A stretch of DNA of 11,971 bases from an uncultured Treponema sp. (GTDB taxonomy: Bacteria; Spirochaetota; Spirochaetia; Treponematales; Treponemataceae). The position numbers and the translations under genes were made by a program. Position 1 is the stretch's first letter. Each line of letters opens with the position of its first letter. Positions 1 through 7,682 of this stretch are shown here, in pieces. A model generated the notes under the pieces. It did no database searches and had not been told where the DNA came from. It worked only from the letters and a program-made list of their open reading frames with translations. Where the stretch lies: the NCBI GenBank assembly GCA_937900125.1, contig CALCEK010000265.1, positions 1 to 11,971 of the forward strand. Reading direction: 5' to 3'.

Positions 1-480
1 TTCTTTCATATTAATAGATTTTTCAAGTCTTTCTTGAAAAGTAGATAAAACTATGAAATCTTCTGTTTGTTTTAAATCTGGCATAAATTTAAATTCTTCC
101 AAATGTTTTTTTATTTTTTGCTCTTTCTTTATTTTATTCATTAATGAATCATTATATAATTTTTCAAATTTATTATCAATAATATCATAATTCTTTATTT
201 TCCTTTGAGATATTGGTGAATTAATTTTTGGAGTAAAAGTACATTCTTTTTCCAAATTTATTAATTTCTCATTTTGCAAATATAATAATTTATTTTTCAC
301 CTTCTTTTCAAATTTTTCCTGATTTTCAAAAAAATCATAAGTTTTCAAATTAGGATCTGTGACTCTATTAGTATTTGTATTTATGTAATTCAAAGGGATA
401 TTAATATTATCAATTATCTCTTGGTTATTATTTAAATAATAATTGTCATTATTTTCTAAATCTTTTTTATTATAGATTGT
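1..480. other. Compositionally foreign segment (19% GC)
   Basis: Counting G and C gives 91 in 480 bases (19%). Sample lines inside the next gene give 38-40%, for example 541-600 and 1501-1560. The change is abrupt and lies just before the ribosome site at 481-486. It coincides with the eukaryote-like minus-strand frame. Either an assembly or library chimera with protist DNA, or a laterally acquired segment, would explain it. A merely AT-rich intergenic region would not explain 163 open codons. Confidence 0.65.
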
Positions 481-489
481 AAGGAGCTT
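1..489 (-). CDS. Partial AT-rich, eukaryote-like open frame (unknown protein)
   Basis: A minus-strand frame (codons at plus positions 1-3, 4-6 and so on) is open for 163 codons, from an in-frame TAA at 490-492 to the left edge, in DNA of 19% GC where all other minus frames are full of stops. At this composition about one codon in ten should be a stop, so chance is very unlikely. The translation is about 15% Asn, very Lys-rich and hydrophilic, with no membrane helix. It holds ECTFTPKIN (220-246), FEKLYND (148-168) and EFKFMPDL (73-96). From memory, E-C-T-F-x-P-x-I-N followed by a F-E-x-L-Y-x-D helix is typical of repeat proteins in ciliates, apicomplexans and trypanosomatids and not of bacteria; I could not search. 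The 3' end lies outside the window. No start is convincing: in-frame TTG at 391-393 and 346-348, GTG at 298-300 and ATG at 139-141 lack a good ribosome site, so the 5' part may be truncated at a junction. All Gln codons are CAA/CAG and none is a stop codon, so a standard code is sufficient. Function unknown. Confidence 0.6.
443..473 (+). promoter_or_regulatory. Possible sigma-70-type promoter for the cyclase-MCP operon
   Basis: TTGTCA (443-448) and TATTAT (468-473) each match the sigma-70 hexamers at five of six positions, with a slightly long 19-bp spacer. The predicted start near 480 would leave a 14-nt leader containing the AAGGAG site. In DNA this AT-rich such matches are expected by chance, and the segment may not be native. 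It is listed only because no other promoter for the operon is visible. Confidence 0.2.
481..486 (+). promoter_or_regulatory. Ribosome binding site AAGGAG for the cyclase
   Basis: AAGGAG lies 7 nt before a GTG codon at 494. It fixes the GTG as the start, since the next in-frame Met is residue 20, inside the first strand-helix unit of the receiver-like domain. It also marks where clearly bacterial sequence must already have begun. Confidence 0.8.
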
Positions 490-493
490 TTAG

Positions 494-2356
494 GTGAGTA
501 AAAACAATTCAAAGAAAAAAAAGATACTTGTCGCCTTTGATTCACAAACGATGCGCAATTTGATTAGTTCTTGTCTTGAAAATGCGGGATATAAGGTGAT
601 TCAGGCAAAAGATGGTGTTGAACTTTTAAGCGCAGTTTCTATGGAACACCCAGAATGTGTTTTGGTTTATATAGATTTGCCAGTTATAAACGGCTACAAC
701 GCATCTCGAATCATAAAGAATTCAGCTCAATTAAAAGACATTGCAATAATCATTTGCGCCACAGAAGAAACCTCGGTTTATCATTTTTGGTCAGACAACA
801 CTTTGAGCAACGGACTTTTTGTTCCAACTGCGGAAAATCTTTCAGAACTTCCAATGCTAATTGAAAACGCCATAATTATAAACGAAACAACTTTTTCTTC
901 TCGCGCACAAAAAAATGCTTTGCAAAACAAAAAGCCACCAACGCAAAATGAACTTTTGCAATTAGTAAGCAATGCCTACGACAAAGAACTTTTTGACCTT
1001 TACATAATTCAAAGTGCGTACCGCGCAGAACTTTCTGTATTTAATATGGAAAGTCTTGTTCGGGAAATGATAAAAACAATTTCGGGCGTTTACAATTATG
1101 CAGCTTTGGCAATCATAATAAATGCTTCGCCGATTTTTGAATTTTACGACAAGGCACAAAATCTTTCTTCTGAGGAGTTTGAAGATTTTAGGCAAATTTG
1201 CCATTCTGATTTTGCGGAAAAACTTGAACTCCACAATGAAGGAAATTGGCAAAGCGCAAAAAAAATTGTTACCAATAACAAAAATGTTTCTGGCGGAGAA
1301 AAATTAAAAGTTTACGAAGCTTTTCCCGTTATTCCCGACAAAAATCATCCGTTTACAATTCACGTTTCAAGTTGTCGTGCCGAAAGTTTTAATTCTCGCA
1401 CACACGAACGCATTGAATTTTTGACAAGCGTTTTTTCTAAATTGATTCAACGTGCAATCACTTTTGAAAAAGCAAATAAAGCCGAAGCCGAAATGCGCAA
1501 AGCGTTTAGTCACTTTCTTCCGCCAAAAATAATTGACGATATAATTTCGGGCGGAATGAGAGCGACTGCCACTGTCGGCGAAAAACGCGAAGTTGCCATT
1601 TTAATTACCGACATCAGAAATTTCACAACAATCAGCGAAATAAATGAGGCAGAAGATGTTGTTAAATTTTTGAACAACTACTTTGCAATTATGGGGCGAA
1701 TCATAAAAAAACACGGCGGCACAATCGACAAGTTTATGGGAGACGCAATTATGGCACTTTTTGGTGCGCCCGAAAGCTACAACGATAACGGAAATCGTGC
1801 CGCAAACGCCGCACTAGAAATGCACGAAGCAATAAAAGATTTGCAGGTGAATTTGACGCTCCCTAAAAATTATACTTTTTCAATCGGAACTGGCATTCAT
1901 TATGGGGCAACAATTGTCGGGTCAATCGGAAGTGATGAAAAACGAGAGTACACTGTTATCGGCGACAATGTAAATATTGCTTCTCGAATTGAAGGGCTTA
2001 CAAAAATCTATGGCGCACAAATTATCATTTCGGAAAGTGTAAAAAATGATTTGCGCGATGGGCAATATGTTCGCCACCTAGACAATGTTCGCGTAAAAGG
2101 AAAATCAATTCCCGTTGCAATTTACGAACTTGCAAAAAAAGATTCAAAACTCGATGAAGAATTTCTTCATATTTATAACAAGGCAATAAATCAATATATG
2201 ATTGGAAACTTTGACCGCGCCGTTGAATATTTTAACGCAACGCTAAAAATTAAACCAGACGACAAAGCGTCAAAAGTATTGCTTGAACGCTGCAAAGTTT
2301 ACTCCCAGAATCACCCAGAAAATTGGGACGGTTCAGTTACGCTTACAACAAAATGA
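494..2356 (+). CDS. Class III adenylyl cyclase with degenerate receiver domain and TPR tail
   Basis: Predicted soluble enzyme converting ATP to cAMP, 620 residues. Residues ~10-125 have a CheY-like receiver fold pattern, but the phospho-acceptor position (four before Pro63) is Tyr59, the first acidic-pocket position is Phe15 (Asp16 remains), and the conserved Lys is Val110, so phosphorylation is unlikely. Residues ~165-335 look like a GAF-type or other sensor domain that I cannot name. A helix and the F-L-P-P segment lead into the cyclase domain (~367-540). Metal ligands Asp373 and Asp417, purine-selecting Lys413 (DKFMGD) and Thr487 (YTVIGD), and transition-state Asn494 and Arg498 are all present, so it should be active; the Lys/Thr pair is typical of class IIIb adenylyl cyclases. 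Residues ~557-598 resemble one TPR, followed by a W611-D-G tail seen in other bacterial cyclases. The GTG start is set by AAGGAG. First gene of the operon, 8 bp before the first MCP. Guanylyl cyclase activity is less likely given Lys413. Confidence 0.9.
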   Translation: MSKNNSKKKKILVAFDSQTMRNLISSCLENAGYKVIQAKDGVELLSAVSMEHPECVLVYIDLPVINGYNASRIIKNSAQLKDIAIIICATEETSVYHFWSDNTLSNGLFVPTAENLSELPMLIENAIIINETTFSSRAQKNALQNKKPPTQNELLQLVSNAYDKELFDLYIIQSAYRAELSVFNMESLVREMIKTISGVYNYAALAIIINASPIFEFYDKAQNLSSEEFEDFRQICHSDFAEKLELHNEGNWQSAKKIVTNNKNVSGGEKLKVYEAFPVIPDKNHPFTIHVSSCRAESFNSRTHERIEFLTSVFSKLIQRAITFEKANKAEAEMRKAFSHFLPPKIIDDIISGGMRATATVGEKREVAILITDIRNFTTISEINEAEDVVKFLNNYFAIMGRIIKKHGGTIDKFMGDAIMALFGAPESYNDNGNRAANAALEMHEAIKDLQVNLTLPKNYTFSIGTGIHYGATIVGSIGSDEKREYTVIGDNVNIASRIEGLTKIYGAQIIISESVKNDLRDGQYVRHLDNVRVKGKSIPVAIYELAKKDSKLDEEFLHIYNKAINQYMIGNFDRAVEYFNATLKIKPDDKASKVLLERCKVYSQNHPENWDGSVTLTTK

Positions 2357-2364
2357 GGTTTTAA

Positions 2365-4146
2365 ATGGGAAAATATTCGCGCCGATTTGTACAAAAAGAT
2401 TTTGAACATCAACTACTCGATGCTGGAAAATTGCCAAACATAATTTCTGGGCTTTGCACAGCCACTTACCTTTTTGTGTTTTCTGGGATTCCTTTTGGAA
2501 CTATGGAAAAAACTTTAACGGCAAAAATAATCGCATCTCTTGTAATAGTGCTTTTTCTTTTGCAATTTGCGCTTGCCCCATTTACAAATCACATTTTAAT
2601 AAATCCCATTCACGAAGAACTAAAAAATTGGCAGCGCATTGACAAAAAAAAGAGAACCACTTTAGTACGCAATCTTATGACTCTTCCCGCAAGAATCGCG
2701 CTAAAAGTTTTTGCCATTCTTTTTGTGGGCGAACTGCTCTGGCTTTTTGGAATACAATTTGCGCTTTACAGTATGTCGGGGGGAACATTTTTGTTTTGCC
2801 TTTTAACATTTTTTACAGGAGCATACACAACTTCTCTTTTGGCATTCGGATATTCAAATCGAATTTGCTCGTCATATAGCAAACAAATAATAAAACTCGG
2901 CGTGGATTCGGAAATTGTTCAAAAAGATAAATATTATGGTCCTGGATATTTTTTGAGCATTTTTTTATACATAATAATTCCTTTTTTTGAAATCACCACT
3001 TTGCAAATTCTTTTTTTGTATCAGCTCAACTCAAGTCAAACTCGTTTTGCAGGAAGTTCTCGTGCAGAAACTATTACACTTCTTTGTATGATTCTTTGCA
3101 ATTTTATAATTTGTGCGGGAAATGCTTTTTTCTTTTTTTTCCAGAACGAAAAAAGTTTGCGCCTAATCAATTCAGTTTTAAAAACGATTACGTCAGGTTC
3201 TTCAGTTCCAGGCACATATCTTCCTACTGATTTGAGAAGTGAATTGGCTTACACCATATTTATAATCAACAACATAATGTCTTATTTGCAATCAATAATT
3301 GTTGACATTGGACACACAAGCACAAACCTTTTAAGAGCAACCCAAGAACTTTCTGTAACTTCAAAACAAATGGAAGACACCTCTTACGTTCAGGCGGAAA
3401 GTGTAAAAGAATGTCTTGCAATTATGGACAATACAAAAGAGCTTCTCACAAAAATAAATTCGCACGTTTCTTCAGTTGCAGAAGATGCGGAATTCACTTT
3501 AAACAGCATAAACGAAGGTTCTAAGCTTTTGCAAAAAAATAATAACAAAATGCTCGAAATTACAAATGCAAACTTAGAAACAATTACTGGCATAAAAATG
3601 CTGAGTGAAAAAATTGAAACCGTCTGGAATATTATCAATACGATCGATTCGATTGCAGCTCGCACTAGAACAATAGCTTTTAATGCTGAAATTGAAGCGG
3701 CTTCTGTTGGCGATGGCGGGGAGAATTTTCATATTGTCGCAAATGAGATTCGCCGTCTTGCCTCTACAATTACAGATTCCACGCGGGACATTCGAGAACG
3801 AATCACAGGGATTCAACATTCTTCGGACAATTTAATAATCACCTCAGAAGGTGGCACAGAAAAAATCCGCGAAGAAAGCGAATTGCTTTTTAATCTAAAA
3901 GAAAAAATTGACAAGTTAAAAATTTCAAGTGAAGTTACGGCAGAAAGTGCTACAGAAATTCAGAATATAGCAGGAATGCAGGATTCAGGCTTTGTACAAA
4001 TAAAATCTACTCTCAAACAATTAAGCGAAGGCTTTGCACAATTTACAATGTCGGCAACAACAATCAGCACTTCGGTACAGAGCATTCAAGAAACCGCAAT
4101 GGAACTTATAACTTTGCAAAACAACGGAGGGGCGGCGGATGTTTAA
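2365..4146 (+). CDS. MCP-like protein 1, six-helix membrane sensor, non-canonical tip
   Basis: Predicted inner-membrane signal transducer, 593 residues. Six hydrophobic helices (~24-44, 50-72, 109-130, 134-158, 190-215, 229-255) are joined by short loops with no periplasmic ligand-binding domain, so any stimulus is probably sensed in or near the membrane. A short HAMP-like linker (E-L-A-Y with a Y-x5-N spacing) leads into a long MCP hairpin. The tip is A-R-T-R-T-I-A-F-N-A-E-I-E-A-A-S (Phe439, Asn440), ending in an E-I-R-R-L-A turn. Compared with E. coli Tsr, the Asn of Q-T-N is Arg, the second Ala of N-A-A is Glu, and the trimer-contact Arg388 is Ser. The Q-T motif itself reads R-T, which differs from the three sister genes. 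Cys168 lies in the I-C motif after helix 4. No C-terminal CheR/CheB-tethering pentapeptide is seen. Its stop codon lies inside the start of the next gene (8-bp overlap). The start is supported by TGAGG at 2354-2358, which overlaps the cyclase stop. Confidence 0.88.
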   Translation: MGKYSRRFVQKDFEHQLLDAGKLPNIISGLCTATYLFVFSGIPFGTMEKTLTAKIIASLVIVLFLLQFALAPFTNHILINPIHEELKNWQRIDKKKRTTLVRNLMTLPARIALKVFAILFVGELLWLFGIQFALYSMSGGTFLFCLLTFFTGAYTTSLLAFGYSNRICSSYSKQIIKLGVDSEIVQKDKYYGPGYFLSIFLYIIIPFFEITTLQILFLYQLNSSQTRFAGSSRAETITLLCMILCNFIICAGNAFFFFFQNEKSLRLINSVLKTITSGSSVPGTYLPTDLRSELAYTIFIINNIMSYLQSIIVDIGHTSTNLLRATQELSVTSKQMEDTSYVQAESVKECLAIMDNTKELLTKINSHVSSVAEDAEFTLNSINEGSKLLQKNNNKMLEITNANLETITGIKMLSEKIETVWNIINTIDSIAARTRTIAFNAEIEAASVGDGGENFHIVANEIRRLASTITDSTRDIRERITGIQHSSDNLIITSEGGTEKIREESELLFNLKEKIDKLKISSEVTAESATEIQNIAGMQDSGFVQIKSTLKQLSEGFAQFTMSATTISTSVQSIQETAMELITLQNNGGAADV

Positions 4147-5917
4147 AAAATTTTTCTTCCATATAATTTATCAGCGCAAAAAAGAATCTTTTACCGCATA
4201 CGTTTTTAGAATCTGCGCTCCAGCAAATATTATGGCAGCCGCATTTATGTTTTTGTATGCTGCATTTTTTCTAAAAATGACCGCAGAAGATTTTACAAAA
4301 AACGCATTGTACTTTGCACTTGCGGGAATCACTGTACAATTTGTAATTGCTCCGTTTACAAATGCGCTTGTTACCAAAAGGATTTCAAGAGATTTGATGT
4401 TCTTAAAAAATATGAAATTAAGCGATATTGAAAAAGAAAATTTGCTCTCAGAAATTCTCGAATATCCAAAATCAAAAACCATAGAAGTATTTTTTGTATT
4501 TTTGATTTACGGAATCGCATTTAACATTATTTTGTATCTTCAAAGAAAAATAAATTTTTCAACAGCACTTATTTTATACCTTTGTTGCACTTTCGTAGCG
4601 TATCTTTCCGCAATTTTAGCATCTTATTTTATTGCAACTATTTGTTGCCAAAAAGCCGTAAATCTGATTGAAAAAGACCAAGACAAAAAATATTCCGTTG
4701 GGAAAAATGTTTTTCGCTATTCGCTTACAACTTTGTTTTTGCTCTACATAATTTTTCCGATTTTTGCTTGTCTTTGTTTAACATTCATCTTTCTCCTTTA
4801 CAACAAAGCTTTAATTACAACAACGGAAGAACTTTTAAAAATACTTTTTAATTTGAGCGTTCTAAGTTTTGCGGAACTTATTACAATCACGTTGTTTGCA
4901 TTTTTGTTTTTTGGACGAATCCACAATTATAACAACAGTATGCAAAAAGGACTCCTTTCAATTGACAAAACTAATTTAAAAGCTTCAAGTTTGATTCCAG
5001 TTGATTTGTTTACAGAAATTTCTTACAGTATGTATCTTATAAATCGTACAATCGTGTTGTTTAAAAATTTGATGGAAAACACCGCAAAAATAAATGAACG
5101 ACTAAACGGAAACGCGCAATCACTTTCGGCAATCGTAAAAGAATCGGAAAGCACTTCGGTTTCTCAGCTTGCAGGAATTGAAGAAATTCTTGCAACAATG
5201 CGTAGCTCGCTTGAACAAACAACATTAATCGAAAGAAAAATCGGAGAAGTAAACAATGTTGCCGCAAAGACAAAAGAAAATGTCATAGAAGGTTTTGAAA
5301 GCGTAAAGAAAACTGGCTTAAAAATGCAAGAAGTAATTCAGGCAAACCAAAGCACAATTTTAGGAATTCAAAGTTTAAACAATAAAATAAATTCTATTTG
5401 GGACATTGTAAACTTAATTGACAGCGTTGCCGATCAAACAAAAATTATCGCCTTTAATGCTGAACTTGAAACAGAAAATATGCAAGAAGAAAAGGAACGT
5501 TTTGAAAACGTTGCCTCAGAAATTCGTTCTCTTGCAAGCGGAGTTATGAGTCTTACCGAAGAAATTCGTTCTCAGATTCAAGAAATTCAGCAGTCAAGCA
5601 ATGAACTTATTTTAAGCGGAAAAGCAGGTTCCAAAAAGTTTTCAGAAGGAAATGAACTTATTTTAGCATTGGAAGAAAACTTTGAGAAAATCGACAATTC
5701 TGCAAAATTAACTGCCACTTCTTCAGAAGTGATTCAAAAAGTCATTGTAGAACAAAAGTTGGCATTTGACGGAATTGTTGAACAGCTTGAACAAATTAAC
5801 GCAAGCCTTGAAAACTTTAAATCCGCCGCAAACAATATTTCGGACACAGTTCAAGAACTAGGAAAAAACTCAAGTCACCTAACAAGTTTGTACATTTCTA
5901 AGGAGGAAGAAAAATGA
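4139..5917 (+). CDS. MCP-like protein 2, divergent paralogue
   Basis: Paralogue of the preceding protein, 592 residues, with six predicted membrane helices (~25-45, 55-77, 113-135, 140-168, 192-222, 236-262) and a cytoplasmic MCP hairpin. The Q-F-V-I-A-P-F motif ends helix 2 and the I-C pair is kept (Cys169), but the following Gly-x-Asp element seen in the sister proteins is lost. The tip D-Q-T-K-I-I-A-F-N-A-E-L-E (Phe439, Asn440) is followed by T-E-N-M-Q-E-E-K-E-R-F, where the usual glycine-containing turn is absent, making this the least canonical of the four. The C-terminus is Ser/Lys/Glu-rich with no CheR/CheB pentapeptide. The ATG is preceded by GGAGG at 4126-4130 with an 8-nt gap, inside the previous gene, which suggests translational coupling. 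Its own stop overlaps the next start (ATGA). It may serve as a structural or regulatory partner in mixed assemblies rather than a full receptor; that is inference. Confidence 0.86.
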   Translation: MFKKFFFHIIYQRKKESFTAYVFRICAPANIMAAAFMFLYAAFFLKMTAEDFTKNALYFALAGITVQFVIAPFTNALVTKRISRDLMFLKNMKLSDIEKENLLSEILEYPKSKTIEVFFVFLIYGIAFNIILYLQRKINFSTALILYLCCTFVAYLSAILASYFIATICCQKAVNLIEKDQDKKYSVGKNVFRYSLTTLFLLYIIFPIFACLCLTFIFLLYNKALITTTEELLKILFNLSVLSFAELITITLFAFLFFGRIHNYNNSMQKGLLSIDKTNLKASSLIPVDLFTEISYSMYLINRTIVLFKNLMENTAKINERLNGNAQSLSAIVKESESTSVSQLAGIEEILATMRSSLEQTTLIERKIGEVNNVAAKTKENVIEGFESVKKTGLKMQEVIQANQSTILGIQSLNNKINSIWDIVNLIDSVADQTKIIAFNAELETENMQEEKERFENVASEIRSLASGVMSLTEEIRSQIQEIQQSSNELILSGKAGSKKFSEGNELILALEENFEKIDNSAKLTATSSEVIQKVIVEQKLAFDGIVEQLEQINASLENFKSAANNISDTVQELGKNSSHLTSLYISKEEEK

Positions 5918-7671
5918 TTAAAATGACGCTGGAAAGGAAAATAATTTTAAATAGTCTTGTGCCCGATATTTGTTCAGCACTCGTTATTTTTTGTTACACA
6001 ATAGTTTCCACACAGCTTCCATTCGGCTACATTTTTCCCGCATTGCGCTTTTTGCTGATTATGATTGTCATTGCACAATTTGTAATCGCACCATTTTTTG
6101 ACCATTTAGCGTACAGTAAAATTTCTGCGCGTGTTGAAACTTTTTTACAAACGGGCTTAGACAAAAATGAACGCACCAAATTACTAGAAGACCTTTCGCA
6201 CGTTCCGTTTACCTGCGCTGTAATGACAATTATTTATTTTGTCATCGGTTCAATTATGCTTTCTTGTATGTACAGTTTTACTTTGCATTTAAGCCGCCCA
6301 GTTAATATGCTTTCTTTGAGCGAATGTTTGTATGGTTCATTTATCAGCGGGCTTTTTGCGTACAACTATTGTAGACGCATTTGTTCAAAATATGCGTATA
6401 AAATTGTTGCAAAAGGAATTGACAAAAGTTACATTATGAAGCGAGGCTTTTTAAGTACAGGAATAGGGATGCAGATTTTTCTTTTTGTGGGGATTCCTAT
6501 TATTTGCACTGGAGTTTTAAATGCCTATATTTTAGTCATAGGCTATTTGCCACTCGATAATCCTAGTTTGTGGCCTTCTGAAAACCTCCAGGTACGGCGC
6601 GCTGTTTTAACAACATTTGTAAACGTATTTTTACAAACATCGCTTGCGCTTTTGTTTTTCTTGAGATTAGATGCTAGTAACAAAAAAATGGAAAGCGCAC
6701 TTGAAGCTATGACGCAAAGTGATTTAACAAAAGCAAAACTTTTAGACACCGACATTCGCGATGAAGTTTCTTACAATCATTTTCTCGCAAATGAGATGTT
6801 GCTTTTGTTTAGGTCAATTTTAAATCGTTCAATACAAATTGCACAGCAAGTTGACGATTCTGCGAGTCACTTAAAAAATTTTTCCGCAAAGACCGAAACT
6901 ACGGCAAACGAACAATCTACAAGTGCAGATGAAATTGTTGCCACAATGCATTCGGCAAAAGAACTTTCGCACAAAATCAGCACAGAAATAACTGATGTTA
7001 CAGAAATTGCGCATCAAACTGCCGAAAATGTTTCTGAAGGACTTGAGCTTTTAAAACAAAACCTTGACAAAATTTCTGCAATCTCAAATTCAAATTTAAT
7101 AACAATCAGCGGAATCCAAGAAACGAACGAAAAAATAAACACCATTTGGAATATTGTTTCAATAATAAATTCAATCGCTGACCAAACAAAAATTATAGCC
7201 TTTAATGCTGAACTAGAAGCGTCAAATGTTCGCGATGGAGAAATGAATTTTAAAAATGTCGCAAATGAAATTCGGCGTTTAGCAAATCGCACAATGGATA
7301 GCACAAAAGAAATCAAAGAAAGAATCAGCGATATTCAAGCCGCCTCTGATTCTCTTTTGCAATCTTCGCAAAGAGGCACCGAACAAATTTCACATGGAAT
7401 GGAAATGGCGCACTCGCTTGCAGAACGCTTTGCAAACATAAAGGAGTCTTCAGAATCAAATGCGCAGGCTTCGGAACAAATAAAAACTCTTATCAATCAA
7501 GAAACAGAAGCCTTTGAGCAAATTTTTACAACGCTTAATCAAATCAGTATAAGTGTAGAATCTTTTAAATCTTCAATTCACACAATAACAAGCACGGCGG
7601 CGCAATTAAAAGATAGCGCATTAACCTTGAGTACAATCAACACAGATGATTCAACTCAAAATATTATGTAA
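5914..7671 (+). CDS. MCP-like protein 3, six-helix membrane sensor
   Basis: Third paralogue, 585 residues. Membrane helices are at about 12-32, 38-62, 100-128, 136-155, 185-212 and 228-250. Q-F-V-I-A-P-F ends helix 2, and R-I-C-S-K-Y (Cys157) with a following G-I-D follows helix 4. The linker D-I-R-D-E-V-S-Y is the most HAMP-like of the set. The hairpin tip D-Q-T-K-I-I-A-F-N-A-E-L-E-A-S-N has Phe430 and Asn431; the arm then continues through F-K-N-V-A-N-E-I-R-R-L-A. Relative to Tsr the Q-T-N Asn is Lys, Ala is Glu, and Arg388 is Asn. No periplasmic domain or CheR/CheB pentapeptide is visible. The start codon overlaps the previous stop (ATGA at 5914-5917) and is preceded by AGGAGG at 5901-5906, the strongest ribosome site in the operon. 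A second ATG four codons in is possible but less well spaced. Confidence 0.88.
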   Translation: MIKMTLERKIILNSLVPDICSALVIFCYTIVSTQLPFGYIFPALRFLLIMIVIAQFVIAPFFDHLAYSKISARVETFLQTGLDKNERTKLLEDLSHVPFTCAVMTIIYFVIGSIMLSCMYSFTLHLSRPVNMLSLSECLYGSFISGLFAYNYCRRICSKYAYKIVAKGIDKSYIMKRGFLSTGIGMQIFLFVGIPIICTGVLNAYILVIGYLPLDNPSLWPSENLQVRRAVLTTFVNVFLQTSLALLFFLRLDASNKKMESALEAMTQSDLTKAKLLDTDIRDEVSYNHFLANEMLLLFRSILNRSIQIAQQVDDSASHLKNFSAKTETTANEQSTSADEIVATMHSAKELSHKISTEITDVTEIAHQTAENVSEGLELLKQNLDKISAISNSNLITISGIQETNEKINTIWNIVSIINSIADQTKIIAFNAELEASNVRDGEMNFKNVANEIRRLANRTMDSTKEIKERISDIQAASDSLLQSSQRGTEQISHGMEMAHSLAERFANIKESSESNAQASEQIKTLINQETEAFEQIFTTLNQISISVESFKSSIHTITSTAAQLKDSALTLSTINTDDSTQNIM

Positions 7672-7672
7672 T

Positions 7673-7676
7673 GGAG
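7673..7676 (+). promoter_or_regulatory. GGAG ribosome site selecting the start of MCP-like protein 4
   Basis: GGAG lies 6 nt before the ATG at 7683. The in-frame ATG at 7671, which overlaps the previous stop as TAATG, has no purine-rich site upstream. I therefore place the start at 7683. Re-initiation at TAATG cannot be excluded and would add four residues. Confidence 0.6.
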
Positions 7677-7682
7677 AATCGC

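Noticed and set aside
1..492. Ciliate genetic code with TAA/TAG read as Gln, extending the left frame beyond the TAA at 490-492
   Set aside because: No TAA or TAG occurs in frame through 163 codons and every Gln is CAA or CAG, so nothing indicates reassignment. Beyond 492 the sequence is the antisense of the cyclase.
655..1307. Short plus- and minus-strand frames inside the cyclase gene
   Set aside because: Shadows of the cyclase coding frame, which has full domain support.
7014..7316. 100-residue antisense open frame opposite the MCP-like protein 3 tip (similar ones at 3390-3665 and 8912-9109)
   Set aside because: These recur at the same place in paralogous genes and arise from the codon usage of the conserved hairpin. 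They lack ribosome sites and recognisable domains.
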